Assembly: GCA_964030785.1 (NCBI GenBank)
Contig: OZ034971.1
Location: forward strand, 42,362,804-42,426,803
DNA: 64,000 nucleotides
Origin: Siderastrea siderea
Lineage: Eukaryota > Cnidaria > Anthozoa > Scleractinia > Rhizangiidae
Direction of reading: 5' to 3'
The notes under the pieces are model-generated. The model had not been told where the DNA came from, made no database searches, and saw nothing but the letters and a program-made list of their open reading frames with translations. This document shows, piece by piece, positions 1 through 12,489 of this stretch (within the stretch, counting starts at the first letter, position 1; each line of letters starts with the position of its first letter). The position numbers and the translations under genes are program-made.

Positions 1-299
1 CGGTGGTCCAACAATGTACTTTTCTCCTTTATACACACAACTGTACGTTAGGCTCTTTTCATAGGTATTTGCTACCCTGAATATATATCTATCCGGATTT
101 TTGAAAACGATACTCCTCGGTCGAGGTGTCTGAACCGGTGTGTCACGAGTGCTTTTTTGTCGTTCATCTCAGTCCAAAGTAGGCAATATAAGAATTATGA
201 GTGCCAGGAGTCCTTTTTTCTTCTCCCCTCTCTTCCCTTCCTTCATGTTTCTCTTTCGTGTGGTTTTCAGGTTGTTTGGAGTCATAAATCCTTGGTTTT

Positions 300-635
300 A
301 CAAGACAAATGAGGTTCTGTCAGTGAAGTTTTATTATGGTTACTTGGTGTGATATCTCGCGGTTTTTTTACCGACTTAATAAAGTGTAGATGTGTAGACG
401 TTTTGGTATTGTTCGGTGAAAACGGGCAAATCTTCAGGAGCCACCTTTTCAAAAATCCAGCTAGATGTAGTAAATATGAAACAGAAACTCCCATATGTAT
501 ACAATAACACACCCTAATAACAAAAGTTTGGCAAAATTGTTAATAGGAATATTTGTATCATTTTAGTGTTGTGGAATCCACTCTTGTTCCAGTAACCATA
601 ATAATACTTCACTGACAGAACCTCATTTGTCTTGT
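300..635. repeat. Inverted repeat, MITE-like, about 48-bp arms
   Basis: The left arm (300-347) and right arm (589-635) are reverse complements with one mismatch and one single-base indel, separated by about 240 bp. Both arms begin ACAAGACAAATGAGG when read inward. The size and arrangement fit a short non-autonomous DNA transposon, but no target-site duplication is obvious. The right arm forms the C-terminal codons of the minus-strand ORF that ends at 514. Confidence 0.6.
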
Positions 636-1203
636 GAAATTTTAACTCCAGAGGCTTCTCTTCTGAAGCAATTACTTCACATCTTTCTAATGGTTCAGTT
701 AAAAGCTTTTTCAAAATACTGTCACGATTCACTTCAAATCTATCCAAGTCTGTTCTTCTGAGCAGGTATTTTGCCTTTCGAATGTCGACCATCTTATAAG
801 TAGTTTGGGTATTTGATTCCAATAACTGATGCCCAAAATTTGTCCTTCCCATAATGTCTTTTGCAATACAGGAGAATATCTCTTCAGGCATGTCGATGGT
901 GAACTCACCAGCCCATGGATTCGCCAAGTTCGGCCTTGAATGAAGGCGATGGATAATCTTCAAATGAACCTTCCTTAGCGCCCTTGCCACCATTCCCCGT
1001 GAAGGCAATAAACATTGCACATTGGCAAACGTACAACGATCGTTATATTTGTCTTCTAAAACTGCAACGGCACTCTCGAGCTCTGAGAAAAATTCATTTA
1101 CTCTTTTTACTCCATCCCTGCTAGAATTTTCGCCTAAGCAGTCTGCTTTAGCTCGTCTTAGAGCTGGCTGAAGACAATTGGAAAACTTTGCATTGGCCGC
1201 CAT
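514..1203 (-). CDS. Hypothetical protein, tail derived from an inverted repeat
   Basis: This is an open frame of 229 codons starting with ATG at 1203. The first ~188 residues are compositionally protein-like: charged, with regular hydrophobic spacing and several Arg/Lys-rich stretches. I do not recognise a domain. The last ~40 codons run through the right arm of the 300-635 inverted repeat, so the natural C-terminus is probably elsewhere or was replaced by a MITE insertion. No neighbouring gene suggests a role. It could be a host exon, a transposon remnant or a chance ORF; its length in AT-rich DNA favours a real or recently real coding segment. Confidence 0.35.
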   Translation of the reverse strand: MAANAKFSNCLQPALRRAKADCLGENSSRDGVKRVNEFFSELESAVAVLEDKYNDRCTFANVQCLLPSRGMVARALRKVHLKIIHRLHSRPNLANPWAGEFTIDMPEEIFSCIAKDIMGRTNFGHQLLESNTQTTYKMVDIRKAKYLLRRTDLDRFEVNRDSILKKLLTEPLERCEVIASEEKPLELKFHKTNEVLSVKYYYGYWNKSGFHNTKMIQIFLLTILPNFCY

Positions 1204-2477
1204 CTTGGATTTTTAGTGTAGCATTCCTAAATTTTGGCGGCCATCTTGAACTTTACCCAGTATTCACCTCGGGCTTCCGATGACCCATTTGAGGGGTGGT
1301 TTGGCCCTGCCATGCTTTTATTAGCACTTTTTGATGTGTGTGTTAGAACCCTGCCTCACAAAAAGGATGGTTTATATCCCAGAAAAAAAGGATCATGTGG
1401 TTTTTGTTACCTAAGCATCTCTGCTCTCTGGGGCTGGTCGTTTATTACCTGTGAGGGGGGCCGGCCATTTTGAAAAAGCTCAGAAGATGTTCAAACTGAC
1501 CCACCCCTCAACCTAGTTTTTTAGATATGACCCCCCATAAAGTTTAAATATTGTGAAAGTGACCCCCCCCCCCAACCAATTGCTGTGGAAACTACAAATA
1601 TTCTAGCTACAAATCTTGCCGAAGTTCACCACATACTTTATCTACAGTTGTGTTCATTTATAAAGATCAGTGTTTACTGTTCACAGCTGTTTCATACATT
1701 CAAAACTTACATTTCAGTTCACGCTCGTTAACTGCTACCATGAGTGTTCTGCTTGATATAATCGGAAGCAAATGCTACTGTCACTACTGATTGTTGATGT
1801 GCATGCTAAACTTTATAGACTAGTAATAGTTGTCACTACAGCTGCCCCTGTTTTTCTATAATTTTATTAATAATGGCAAGGTAAAATAAGCACAAACAAG
1901 TAACAACATATATTGCTGTCAAGACTTGCACAACTGAAAGGGTTTTTTAAAATGTTTATAAAAATGCAACAAGGCAACAATTAAAGTTTGTTGAAGGAGT
2001 TTGCCCAGGGAATGTCAACTACACTGGGCTTGACTATTTGTGTTTCATGCTTTGTATTTAGTGTAACCATTGCTCGTTCACTTCCCTTCAGTTTAAGAAA
2101 TACAAATATAATAAAGGACATGCACAACTAGCTGAAAATGTATTTTTAAAATGTACAGAAACGCAACAATTACTTAACCCATTGACTCGCGAGTTTCCCA
2201 TAAAATAAATTTTGTCTACTCAATTGAATTTAAAATATCCTGATATAGAAAACTGTGGTTACGTATCAAGTATTAGGCAGAAAGCAGCCATGAAAATGAA
2301 AATTGCATTCCCACAGGTTGTTGTATAGCAAATTTCAACTCGTTTAACTATGCAAATTAGACTGTGTTTACAAAACGTTGCGTTGCCTAGGTAGTCTAGG
2401 TAGTTAGTTATCTTATTTGTTATATAGAATTAACTTTTTATTATAATTATTTATTAATGTAGTTGGCTCGAAGATAT

Positions 2478-2545
2478 TAGCACTTGAGTGCTACCCTGTA
2501 AATTCGAGGGTAAATAAAGTTTATTGATTGATTTGATTGATTTAA
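2478..2545 (+). mobile_element. 3' tail of a LINE (CR1-like), coding part absent
   Basis: Sequence ending in a GTAAATAAAG stretch is followed by short ATTGATTG-type repeats (about 2518-2545). Such tails are typical of CR1-like retrotransposon 3' ends. No reverse transcriptase is adjacent, so this would be a very short 5'-truncated copy. Confidence 0.3.
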
Positions 2546-3096
2546 ATCCCACCATCACTTATGTAAAATGGACAGAATAATCGCCAAAAATGGTTTTCCA
2601 GCCAAGAATTTTATTCAAATAAACAATACATTTGCTTTTTGTAGTGAAAAACTCTAGATTTTCTTGTGTGCATGGACACACACATGTAACTCTTGCAGAC
2701 ATGACTTTAAAATAGTGCAGTTAGTGGCGACCGGTTGATCAAAATTGGAGCCGCTTTGCGAACAGAATTGCAAAAATCATAGAAATCTGGATCAAACGAC
2801 CAGTAAAGCAATTTTTGAAAGGCAAATCAGCATTTAAAACAACATTTACCATACTGTAGCATTTACCCAAGTCTTGTAAAATCTATTTGACGTCCGCAGT
2901 TTGCTTCATTTAGCTTGTGTAAATATTGCGGTTTCCCAACAGTGCCTTGTGCGCCTCGCCTTTGTTCAAGTCGAGATTTCATCTGGTATACAACAATTTT
3001 CCATGATTACGCAGGGAGTTCAATTCTGTCTCCGTCTCCTCGGGTTTTGGCCTCTGGGCCAAAACCCTGCCGGGGCAATAATTACCAAGTGGTGTT

Positions 3097-3475
3097 TACC
3101 GTATTTACTCGATTAAACGCGGCGGCGTTTATTAAATTTTTAGCGTTTCGGATGCGGCGTTTATTCAAGGGCGGCGTTTATTCGAGGGCGGCGTTTATTT
3201 CAAAATCATATTTCTTAAATCACTGACAACAATTACGGTAAGTCATTTGTAAATATTATGTACAACAGAAACACGTTTAAGGTTGGAATGTCTCGTTTGC
3301 CTAGATAGAATCGCAATTGTCTGGCTTGTGATTTGAACAACGTTCAGAGAATTATTTTTCTTATAATCCTCGAATAAACGCCGCATTCTTCTGATTGGGT
3401 GCGGCATTTATTCGAGGGCGGCGTTTATTGGTAAATTTGATTCCATCTGCGGCGTTTAATCGAGTAAATACGGTA
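3097..3475. mobile_element. MITE with perfect 24-bp terminal inverted repeats
   Basis: The 379-bp element begins TACCGTATTTACTCGATTAA and ends with the exact reverse complement of its first 24 bases. The interior repeats GGCGTTTATTCGAGGG-type units on both sides. The terminal TA at each end could be a TA target-site duplication, as in Tc1/mariner-type MITEs. The same TIR core flanks the SAP-domain element at 15024-17760. Confidence 0.8.
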
Positions 3476-3514
3476 TTGCTATTTTAAAAGCAGCCTGAGC
3501 AACAGCTCCACGTG

Positions 3515-3909
3515 TACTGTAAATGATCGATTAAGCACCGCAGCGCTTATTTAATTTTCCCTGTTAACGGTGTTGCGCTTATTCGAGAGCGGCGCTTATT
3601 TCAACTACGGTTAAAACACTGAGGGGAATATAGAGAGAATAGAGTGAGGCACGTACTAGGTATGCACGATTTAATATAAAATTATTTCGAATGAAATACA
3701 AGAGGTATCATGAACGCAGTTTCTCAGTCTCTGTGAAAGTATTGCTGCTCAAATACAAGAGGTAACATGAGTATTCAAGGGATGTGGTTTTGATATCTCT
3801 TTATATCAAGCGCCCTAACAAAGGTGGGGCGTTTATTTGTAAATACCCAACTTTTATGTAAAGGTGCGGCGCTTATTCGAGAGGGGCGCTTAATCGATCA
3901 TTTACGGTA
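3515..3909. mobile_element. Second MITE, 22-bp TIRs with one mismatch
   Basis: The 395-bp element starts TACTGTAAATGATCGATTAA and ends with the reverse complement differing at one base. Inside are GCGCTTATTCGAGAG-type units related to those of the MITE 40 bp upstream, so the two are related subfamilies sitting side by side. Confidence 0.75.
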
Positions 3910-4418
3910 CTCTAACAAAAATAGCAGTTAATCATCAACAAGCATGCTCTTTAGAAAGCAAACAAATACCCTTCTAACGGTTGTAAGGTAGTATTTTAAC
4001 GGCATATCATTAGAAAATCATCAATGAGAGTAGATTCAAGAGGTGTAGAGAGGGGAAAGTGCATCAAGTGCGACTGTGAGGAGTACGCGGTACGAGGCAA
4101 AAGACGGGCAGAACAAGTGTGGCTACTGTGGTTGTTTTCCAGCACAACATGAACGGTCGAGATCAGAGAGCAGTGAATGCCAGGACATAGCAAAAGAAGA
4201 AGTGCCAAAAACAGAAGAAGCATCGAAATCAACATACCTACATCGCTCTCTTCAACAAAAAGATGTTGTTTAAATCCCACTTTTATAAGAGTTAAATGAC
4301 CCCCCAAGTAACACTCCCTTTGTATCTGAAAATGACCCCCAAAAACAATCAAGATTTTGAAAGTGACCCCCCAGCAATATGGCTGGCCCCCCCTCACAGG
4401 TAATAAACGACCAGCCCC

Positions 4419-5118
4419 TCTGATCTTGCCATTGTTTGCAAAGATTATTGGTTGGCTTATGGTCATGAACTAAATCTGAACAGTCCAATTTCAGCATTAA
4501 ATAATTATTTTGGCTGTGTAACAGTGGTACGATAAAACATGATGGATCTCAAAACCTCGTGGTCAGGTACAAAACTATGCATGTGCGGATTATGTTAGAT
4601 TAGTTACACAGGGATATTCTTCAGAACAACTATTGATAGGTTTTTTTCACCCAATAAAGAGGGTCTTTGGTAACATTTTAACCCTTTCACCATTCTATTT
4701 CTAATACAAAAATCCCCCAAACAGCATATTTCTAGCTATGTCAAATTTTCAGTCCAAAATAGCATGAAATAGTTTTCAAAACAAGGTTTGCGCTCTTCAA
4801 ATAGGCTTTTGTGTTCCAAAAATTGCAGCACAAGCAAGAAAATCTGAGACAAAAACATCTTGATAAATTAAAACAGTATTTCATTCAAAAAATAGTGGAA
4901 ACTTAATGGCAACTTAATGGCAACTATGCACGACTCTTACCGCATTGTTCAACCACATGGAAAACATGACTGTAGATAATGGTAGGAGAGTGGGGGTTGC
5001 ACACAATGATCTGCTACAAAACTTACAGGGCAGAAAACCTTTTTTTCCTTCCACTCGGATTTGACGATGACATGTGAAAAGAGATCGGTACTAAAGTTAA
5101 CACTTCCCTTGCAGTAAT
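4419..5118. other. No gene seen
   Basis: AT-rich sequence with short ORFs only. I see no coding signal, repeat unit or RNA structure I can support. Confidence 0.5.
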
Positions 5119-5195
5119 GATTAGTGTGGCACAATGGACATACAGTAGCACTTACTTGGAAAGTGGGTGGTGCGGATTCGAATCGCAAGGGGGAT
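5119..5195 (+). repeat. Possible tRNA-related SINE head (A and B boxes)
   Basis: TGGCACAATGG at 5127-5137 fits an RNA polymerase III A box with one mismatch. GATTCGAATCG at 5175-5185 resembles a B box with two mismatches. The spacing is somewhat long but usable. No clean cloverleaf could be drawn, so this is more likely a tRNA-derived SINE or decayed tRNA than a functional gene. Confidence 0.3.
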
Positions 5196-5199
5196 GATA

Positions 5200-6934
5200 A
5201 ATTTCATCGTTTTTCTGCCTTTCATGGCTTGACTACATCTAAAATGCAAAAAAAATGGACGTGCTGGTTTTCAGCAATTAACTTCATTGTCAAAAATTAC
5301 AAAACAAAATTCCAATTAAAATTAATTCTTCAAAAGTAGACCTGTGAATAATAAATTCTTTCTGCTATTCTACTGCCAAACAGAAACACTGTAAACTACA
5401 TGTAAAAGCTGTGGATACAGCTATACCCGTAGAACACATTTGGGGGCCCTTTTTAATTAATTAATTAATTTAAAGTGAACAAGTTAAAAGACATGGAGGT
5501 TATACAATCTTCACCTTACTAGGTTTAAGAGTTTGTTTTAACATTTGATCTGTAATGTTTGTTGCTACATAATAACCATGCAGGTTCAACACTATTTCTT
5601 ATACACAGACCTGGGTTAACTTACATGCTTTAAAGATGTGGACTAGACCATTGTAAAACCTCACTTTATTTTCTTTGCATGAATTCACTGCTAAGTGGAA
5701 TGAAAACCGCAACAGTGGCACTGCCACAGGCAACCAAGAGTACCCCATTCAGTCCTTTAATCCATCTCTGCTGTAAAGGAGACCCAAAAGCAACATGGCT
5801 TTTAAACGTTGCAGGATGCGCGCTTAACAGCATTCCAGTGTTGTTTGGTGGGGCTGGGACAAAACTTGGCCACATTGCTTGTGGCATATGTGATATCTGG
5901 TCTGCCGTGGGGATTTCGCTCACATTTGTAACACTTTGAAAAGCCAATAGTCACATCTACATGAACGAAAACCTAAAAATAATGGTCTATTTCCCGTTCA
6001 GACACCATACTAATTCAGTGAGACTACAAACAAGGGTCTTTGGCCATGGCTGGCCAGGATGGAAGTGGATTTTAACTTCAAAAAGTTTGGCAAACATTTT
6101 CAAGTTCTTTGGTAGCGGAGCTGCTTTGTGGGCCAAAGGCCCCGCGAGAGCAGAGCTCCATACTTATAGAAACAGAACATATATAATACCATACGTCTCA
6201 ATTTTTGTGGTCATGACGTCATTCATGGCCGTACGTTGTTGCAACACACTTCATGTAGTATGTTCAAAGTGTCCTTGAATGCTCACGTGCTGGAGCTGGA
6301 GAAAAATGGCGGACTGCCCATGTAGTATAAACGCTTCAGTCTAAACTCTCCTCTTTGACTTGTTTGAGGCTTAAAGTAAAAAGGACGTACCTTCATGGAC
6401 CTCCATTAAGATAAGACTGATGTTATAACAGGGTAAAGAGCAATATCCCAGACACTGGACACTGACAAGACTGAGCAAAATTCGGATGACTTCTTATCGC
6501 AGGAGAAGTTTGATCTCAAGTCAACAATATAGCCGCTGTCTTTTCGTACGCTGGAATTTTTTTTGTGTGTCCTCGAAATGAAGACTACTACATGAAAAGG
6601 AAAAGACCTGAAGAATACTCGACGGGGTGTATAGAAGAAATATTGAAGACCTTCAGTAGAAGGGTACAAAATTCTTGCTCGAGGACAGACTTGTTTTTCC
6701 AGCGGAGAGCTGGAAAGCGACCATCTCAAAAGATGACAGGAGCGTCAAACTTTCGGTCAGGAGCTTCTTGCTTTCGGTTAAATTCTCAAGTACTTCTTCC
6801 ACTTCCATGGTAAAAAAATTACGTATTTCATTGTTTTTTTTTTTTATATTTTATTAATTTTTTCCAGTTTTACAGATTTTTAAAGGTAATTAAGTAGAGT
6901 AATAAATAAATTAATTTATAAGTTAAAAGGTAGA

Positions 6935-6936
<2 letters not shown>
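5200..6936. other. No convincing gene
   Basis: Only short ORFs are present. A minus-strand ORF at 5666-5947 (93 codons) has an ordinary composition but is overlapped by an equally long plus-strand ORF and matches nothing I recognise. Confidence 0.4.
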
Positions 6937-6965
<29 letters not shown>

Positions 6966-6966
6966 A
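6937..6966. repeat. Tetranucleotide tail (AACT)n
   Basis: About seven copies of AACT (TTAG on the minus strand) directly follow the LINE stop codon and look like its 3' tail. Confidence 0.8.
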
Positions 6967-8340
6967 AGTTTTTCCCATTTCTCCAGGTGCAGATTTAATT
7001 TGTTCTTTTCTTTGACAAGGTATTCTGCTATTTTGAAAATCTTTTTAAGGTGTGCAAGGAAGATGATAAGGCTTGGAGCAATAGATTTTTGTCTGCAGAA
7101 AAAGATGGTCTGCTTTGCTATTAACACAATGTGATTCAAAAGCATAAAGTGGCTCTTAGCATCAAACAAACCAAACATAATTTAACTTGATCGGTTAAAT
7201 CAGGAAGCATATCAATACCCCATTTATGTAACCAACTAGAGATTTCTTTCCAGAAAGCTCTAGAGGATTGGCAAAATACAAAGAGATTTTCGGGGGTTTC
7301 CTCGTCCTTGCCACAGGAAGTACATAAAGATGATTCAACTAGTTTAAGCTTGCTTAATTTTGCATTAGTAAATAAAATTCTATTCAAAATTTTATACTGA
7401 AAATCCCTGGTATACATATCTAACGTGACTTGGAAGGAAGCATTAGATAGAATCGGGAAGCATTTCATTAAATCTAGATTGTGCTGTAGGGATTTCATGC
7501 AGATCAGACACCTGTGCTTCATACAATCTTTTGGTATTTTTTTCTGATACAGAGACTTTTGCAGAATTTAGCACCAACGTAAACTCAAGAGGGTTGAAAG
7601 GGGGAGTATGTGAGAGCGTGTTGGATTTCAGCTCTTTTTTCCAACTGATAGGAATAGCGTCTATTAACCCGTGCCAGAAGAGGAAATTTTTGGACTGAAG
7701 ACCTTTAAGCTGCAAATCCGACCACGTATAAAAACTTCCATCAGCCTTAACCATATCGCAAATTTTATGCATGCCCACTTCATCCAAATCCGAGTAATAA
7801 CATGATTTTTTGTTAACGAGTATGTTCTTGTTGTTCCACACTCTCATTCATAATATCCTCAACTTGATCAGGCAAGGTCGTGTTGAATCTGGACCATAAC
7901 GTCAAGCATTCGATGTAAAAAGGACTCACTTTTACAGGAAGATCACTAAGACTAAAGTTACGCTTCAAAAGATAAGGGCCTCCGACCGGCTTTAAAAGTG
8001 CATCTAAGACAAGTTTCCAGTCAGCAGCGTATTCCGGGTCCACATAGCGTTTAAAAAAAGACATCTTCTGCGCTTGAATAAGAGATTCCAAGTGTATCAT
8101 ATTAAGCCCCCCATTTTCAATATTATTTAGTAGAGCACGTCTTTTGACTTTGTCCTTTCCTTTTCATATAAAATCGAAAATAATTTTCATTGTGGATTTA
8201 CATGATAAGAATTGTTTGAGAGAATTCCTATGATGAAAATAATTTTCTTAAGATTTTCAAGCGTATTAAGCTTAAATTCTTGTGATCGAATGGAACTGCT
8301 TCCGAGTAATTTTTTCTTGAGGCCGCAACTGAATGGATTT
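6937..8340 (-). mobile_element. LINE 3' half: end of RT, zf-RVT region and (TTAG)n tail
   Basis: Minus-strand coding fragments at 8100-7813, 7847-7443, 7522-7136 and 7178-6954 are successive pieces of one decayed ORF2 C-terminus, separated by frameshifts. The upstream piece reads like the post-RT linker of L1/Tx1-type elements. The piece near 7400-7180 carries the CTSCGKDEETPENLFVFC zinc-binding pattern (zf-RVT). The frame ends just before a run of TTAG repeats on the minus strand (6937-6966), a typical LINE tail. The RT core and ORF1 are missing (5' truncation). A relative lies at 33.0-34.3 kb. Confidence 0.75.
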
Positions 8341-10129
8341 CACTTTCCCAGGTAAACAATTGCTTTCCTAAATAAATGTTTTTGTTTGTGAAGGCTTGTT
8401 GTCTCTTTTTCCTTATTTAAAAATATAAATTGAAGGAATTTCATCAACAAGCCATTTGTAAGGTTAAAAGTACCCAAATCTTCTATTGCAGTTTTTTATT
8501 ATTTTACATGTCAAGTTTGTTTGGCAACGTTTATTTTGCAACTGGTGTGTTAAATTCGAAGGTTAATAATACTAACTACTCGAGACTGAGTTCGTGTTTT
8601 TTTTTTCAAGCCATTTTGTTGTTCCTCGGTACCCCTGCGGACTGGGTTGTTTCAATGATGACTTATTTGCTGACCAACTGAAAAATCGTTTGCTTGCCAA
8701 TATTGTAGTCCTATTGTTTGAAGCTCTGTACACATTACAGTAAATGGACACGGTCACTGCAGATTTCAGGATATGAAGGCCTACGATTTATTTCCCTTGG
8801 CCTGTAGAAAAACACTAATTATAAAAACAACACATCTCTGGAAAAGATTCCCTTGTTTTACCGCTAAACCTTTTGGACAAAATAATATTGGACAGCAGTT
8901 GATCGTGAAAGGACACTGTATAGAGGACAAAGTTGAGGGAAACTACCTGTTTTAGATTTAAACAATGTCTCATCCAACGCAAAACCAACAGTTCAGTCAG
9001 ACACGAGCAGTAATGTATTTCCGTTCGTAATTGCTGTAAAATATATTATTCACTCCTATTTTTAAGGTACATGTTGTCATTTCCACGTGTGGCATTTTCT
9101 TTTAGAGGGAAAGGAAACGAGTCTAAGGCTTACATCTGATGAAAAATCTTTCCATTTGTAATTTATTCTTCAGAGATTAGAAAGTCAAAAGAGTAAACAA
9201 ATTGTGAAGCAACTTTATGGACGAAAAAAAAACGGCACCTAATTAACTGGCCGCTTGTCTATAAAATCTTAAAAGAAAACCTACCTCCTCTTGGTCTAGA
9301 AAATTGTCAGTAGCTGTTATAGACTGCAGCAACCGATGGAATGAAAACCAGGTCGACCACACGCTAAAGCAGATGAATCAGACGCGAGTAGCCGACTTTG
9401 ATAACACCACTGAGCAATATCTAGCCAAATAAGAAAGAACAAATCGACAACGTAACACGAAATTTCAACTTTCCATTGCAGGTCAGTTCGCTTCAGTGCT
9501 ACTGATTCCGATTTAGTGGCAGTTAGTGTTATTTGTCAAGATCCGAACATGATGAAAACCCAAAATGATAACCGGTTTAGAGTGAGTTATATTTAGCTGT
9601 TGTAGATGGGTGACGTTTCCAGTTCATTCAAGCGTGTACAGCCAATAGTCTGAGATGATTTGACAAGTCTTGACAGTTAAATGACAGGGTACTGAAACAT
9701 TGTAAAATCCAAGGTCAAGACGGCACAAGAATAAGAAAAATATTTTATTCATACAGTTTGAAGCTCGAAAAAAATTAATAATAACAATAATGCTGTGTTC
9801 TAGAGTGACTTTCAAGTTCGGATTATTGTGGGGCAATTCGCGGGAACAATTTGCGGCGCTGTACCGAACACTATTGGTTTTTTCTTTTTAAGAAACACTT
9901 TTCGAAAGAATTTCGCGCCGAAAATAGCCCCGAAGAGTTTTTGGGTTTTTTGAGGAACAACTGACCAGCTTATTTATGGCAGCTCCGCTGTTAGCCTATC
10001 TATATATATTAGTATCTTTCAAAGATCATTGAAAACGTATTATGGAATGCACACCTTGCAAATTCCTTTGATATCTTCCTCTTGATGTTCCAGGATCCTA
10101 TTGTGTTAACGAAGGCATTAAATCATAAT
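8341..10129. other. No gene seen
   Basis: AT-rich, with short unsupported ORFs on both strands. No repeat ends or RNA features were recognised. Confidence 0.5.
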
Positions 10130-10489
10130 CTTAGCAAAGATTTGACGAAACACGAGCAGAATCCCTGAGAAACAGCCCCTTTTCACAAGGTGACCTCCAC
10201 TGGTGTCTTGATAGGTTTACCATTCTCCATACCAAATTTCTGCAGGACTTTTTAAGCATATGCTATTTGACCAATCCAAACTTAACAGTTTGCTGCTGTT
10301 TGTAGCCAACACCATATCGTGAACATCAACAGCCATTACAAAAATTTCTCCTTCTGTGGCCACATACATGTAGATGTGCAGGTCACTGGCTGCTTGTACA
10401 AAAGCAATTTTCTTCAGCCTTTCAGCCTGCAGACCAAACATTCTTGGTCCTTGATTACAAAACCCTCTCAGTCTCTTCCACCCAAGCAA
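10130..10489 (-). pseudogene. Ty1/copia-type reverse transcriptase remnant
   Basis: The minus-strand ORF from 10489 contains a decayed copia RT block. The stretch EGEIFVMAVDVHDMVLATNS corresponds to the region around the YVDD active site, with the first active-site Asp changed to His here. Downstream near 10215-10170 another frame reads like the FGMENGKPIKTPVE segment that follows the RT core in copia polyproteins. Integrase, protease and LTRs were not found nearby. The fragment is short, frameshifted and catalytically dead. Confidence 0.55.
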
Positions 10490-10719
10490 CTCTTCCCCAC
10501 CCCACCCTGCTTACTCAAACACACGTAACCACACACCACAAAAACAGACATACACCTCGACAAAAGTTTTTGATAAACAGAAAAACAGTGAATGTAGCAA
10601 GTTATAGGATAAGAAGAGCAGTGAATATTCTTCATCCATGTCCTACACTAAGGACTTAGGGCTAAAGCTTCTTTTCTACTCTGTGCAAAGTTCACGATCT
10701 GTATCAATTCATAAAGTAG

Positions 10720-11055
10720 ATAAAATAAACTGGCCACTTGTATCAAAAATAAAGGTACATTGTATGCCATCGTCAAATTCCATTGTCATTTGGTTCCACA
10801 AAAGGGTGCAGTTTTTCCCTAATATGTCGTTGAATGTCAATCGCTCCAGAATAAACTTGCATGGCTCTACCTTACGTGGATCGAGTGACTTCACCACCTT
10901 TAACTTTGTCGGGTGTCTCATTATTGAGCAGGATGTCTGCTTCCTTCATGAGCTAAGTTAACATTCTACCATTGCCACCACGTTTAGCGCGGATACACTT
11001 TAAATCCTTGCTCATCTCGTTGCTACCCCATGTTGGGCGCCAATTAATAAAGACA
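10720..11055 (-). pseudogene. Possible LTR-retrotransposon gag start with PBS-like site
   Basis: On the minus strand a TGGCGCCCAACATGGGG sequence (11042-11026) resembles a retroelement primer-binding site. It is followed by a short frame with stops whose Lys/Arg-rich opening resembles BEL/Pao-type gag N-termini. No paired LTRs were identified, so the assignment is weak. Confidence 0.25.
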
Positions 11056-12489
11056 ATAAAGATGTACTTTGTGTGCGTGCAAAACACATTTCTTGAAACA
11101 AACCTATCCTCAACTGATCAAATTGACACACTCATCAAAAATATGTCCAAGTAATATGATCTAAATTAAACCTGTAGATTGAGTAAAAACCAAGTGTGGT
11201 TTGTACAAACAATACAAAAAGCGTGGAAACACACTTGGCTATGTAGTGGTGTGTTATCTCAGGCATAGCCTGAGACAAAGTTTGTGATAATTATAATTAA
11301 AATAATTGGTCATAGTTTGTGATTTTGAAGGTTCAAAGAAAAACTGAAAAATAGGAATAAAAGTGTTGAGCGAATACACTGTTTACAATGAATTTATAAG
11401 ATTTTGATGCTATGGTAGAAATGATGATTAAAATTAAGGGAATTGTAGCGACTATATTGGTACCAGCTTTATGGTACTCTACCACCAGTTTTATTTTGCT
11501 GCATATAAATAAATAAACAAATACCTAAGTAACTTAGAAACTAAATAAATAAATAAATGCGAAATGAAAAGAAAGTGGCAGCAGCTAAAAACTCACAAGC
11601 CCTTGCTTACTAGTTGCCTTACACTGTTATTTAACAACTGATGAAGTAAAGAAGACAAGAAGAGATTACCCAGCCATGGCTTTCACATAAACGTAAGCCA
11701 ACTTTTTTTCCTGGCCTTTGTTAATTGCTTTGGCTTTCTTACAAAGTTTTGTAAACGTCAAGGGCTGTCGTTCAAGTTCTTCAAGACCACCTTTGTACAG
11801 ACATTTTCTCATCTGGATCTGGCAAACACCATGTCATTAAGAGGTGCCTTTGTTACCTTGCTTGTGTTTCCACAAAGTGGTCTAATTTCAACCGCCCTAC
11901 CCTCTATGGATGGAATGTACACTGATTTAAGGGGGCAGCCTACCCTTATTTCGACAATTTTTCCCACCATAGTTTGCTGGTCTTGTTTAAAAGCAATACC
12001 ATTCACCTTTATATCAAATTTAACTACAGGATACACACTTTTAAGCTACGTAAACAAAACAAAAGAATTGTTCATTCCCTACATGGTACGTGGGGATATG
12101 TAGTTGCGCCCTGATTGAAGAAATGCATATATTGTGGCCAGCAGGCCAAACATAAAGCACTTTGTAAGAGATCAAATTACATTTCTCATTTAGCAGGAAA
12201 AATAACTTTATACAATGAACCTAAAAGTTACATAATGTCTCCAACTTAAGGTCTAGTTATCACTGGGGAAACTGTAATATCAAACATTGGTCCCTAGCAA
12301 TCTCACAGTTTGAAAAATTAAGGCCTAATTTGAGGTTCATTCCACAGAAAAATTATCACAGATTTTAAAAGGGTATGGTTTGTGGGTAATATTACAAAAA
12401 AAGCACAAAGTTATGAGAGCCAAAGGACACAGTGGCTCGCAAAGTGGTTTTCAGAAAACGCAGATGAAAGTTTGAAAATTTGAATGTCA
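11056..12489. other. No convincing gene
   Basis: Includes AAAT-rich microsatellite-like DNA near 11490-11560. A minus-strand frame at about 11815-11690 and an ORF at 12036-11809 could be exon remnants of an unknown gene, but I cannot assign them. Confidence 0.4.

Larger units (their letters stand above)
1430..4418. mobile_element. About 3-kb element with inverted ends, no transposase seen
   Basis: The sequence from 1430 (GGGGCTGGTCGTTTATTACC) recurs as its reverse complement ending at 4418, and similarity continues inward through G-rich tracts with repeated TGACCCCCC motifs (1540-1575 and 4290-4375). About 31 bp of the ends are identical. The interior has no long ORF. It holds a LINE-type 3' tail near 2480-2545 and two smaller MITEs, so it is best read as a non-autonomous DNA transposon colonised by others, or as two solo ends in opposite orientation. 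Confidence 0.5.

Noticed and set aside
5679..5947. Overlapping 86- and 93-codon ORFs on both strands
   Set aside because: No family recognised and mutual overlap; kept only as an unassigned region.
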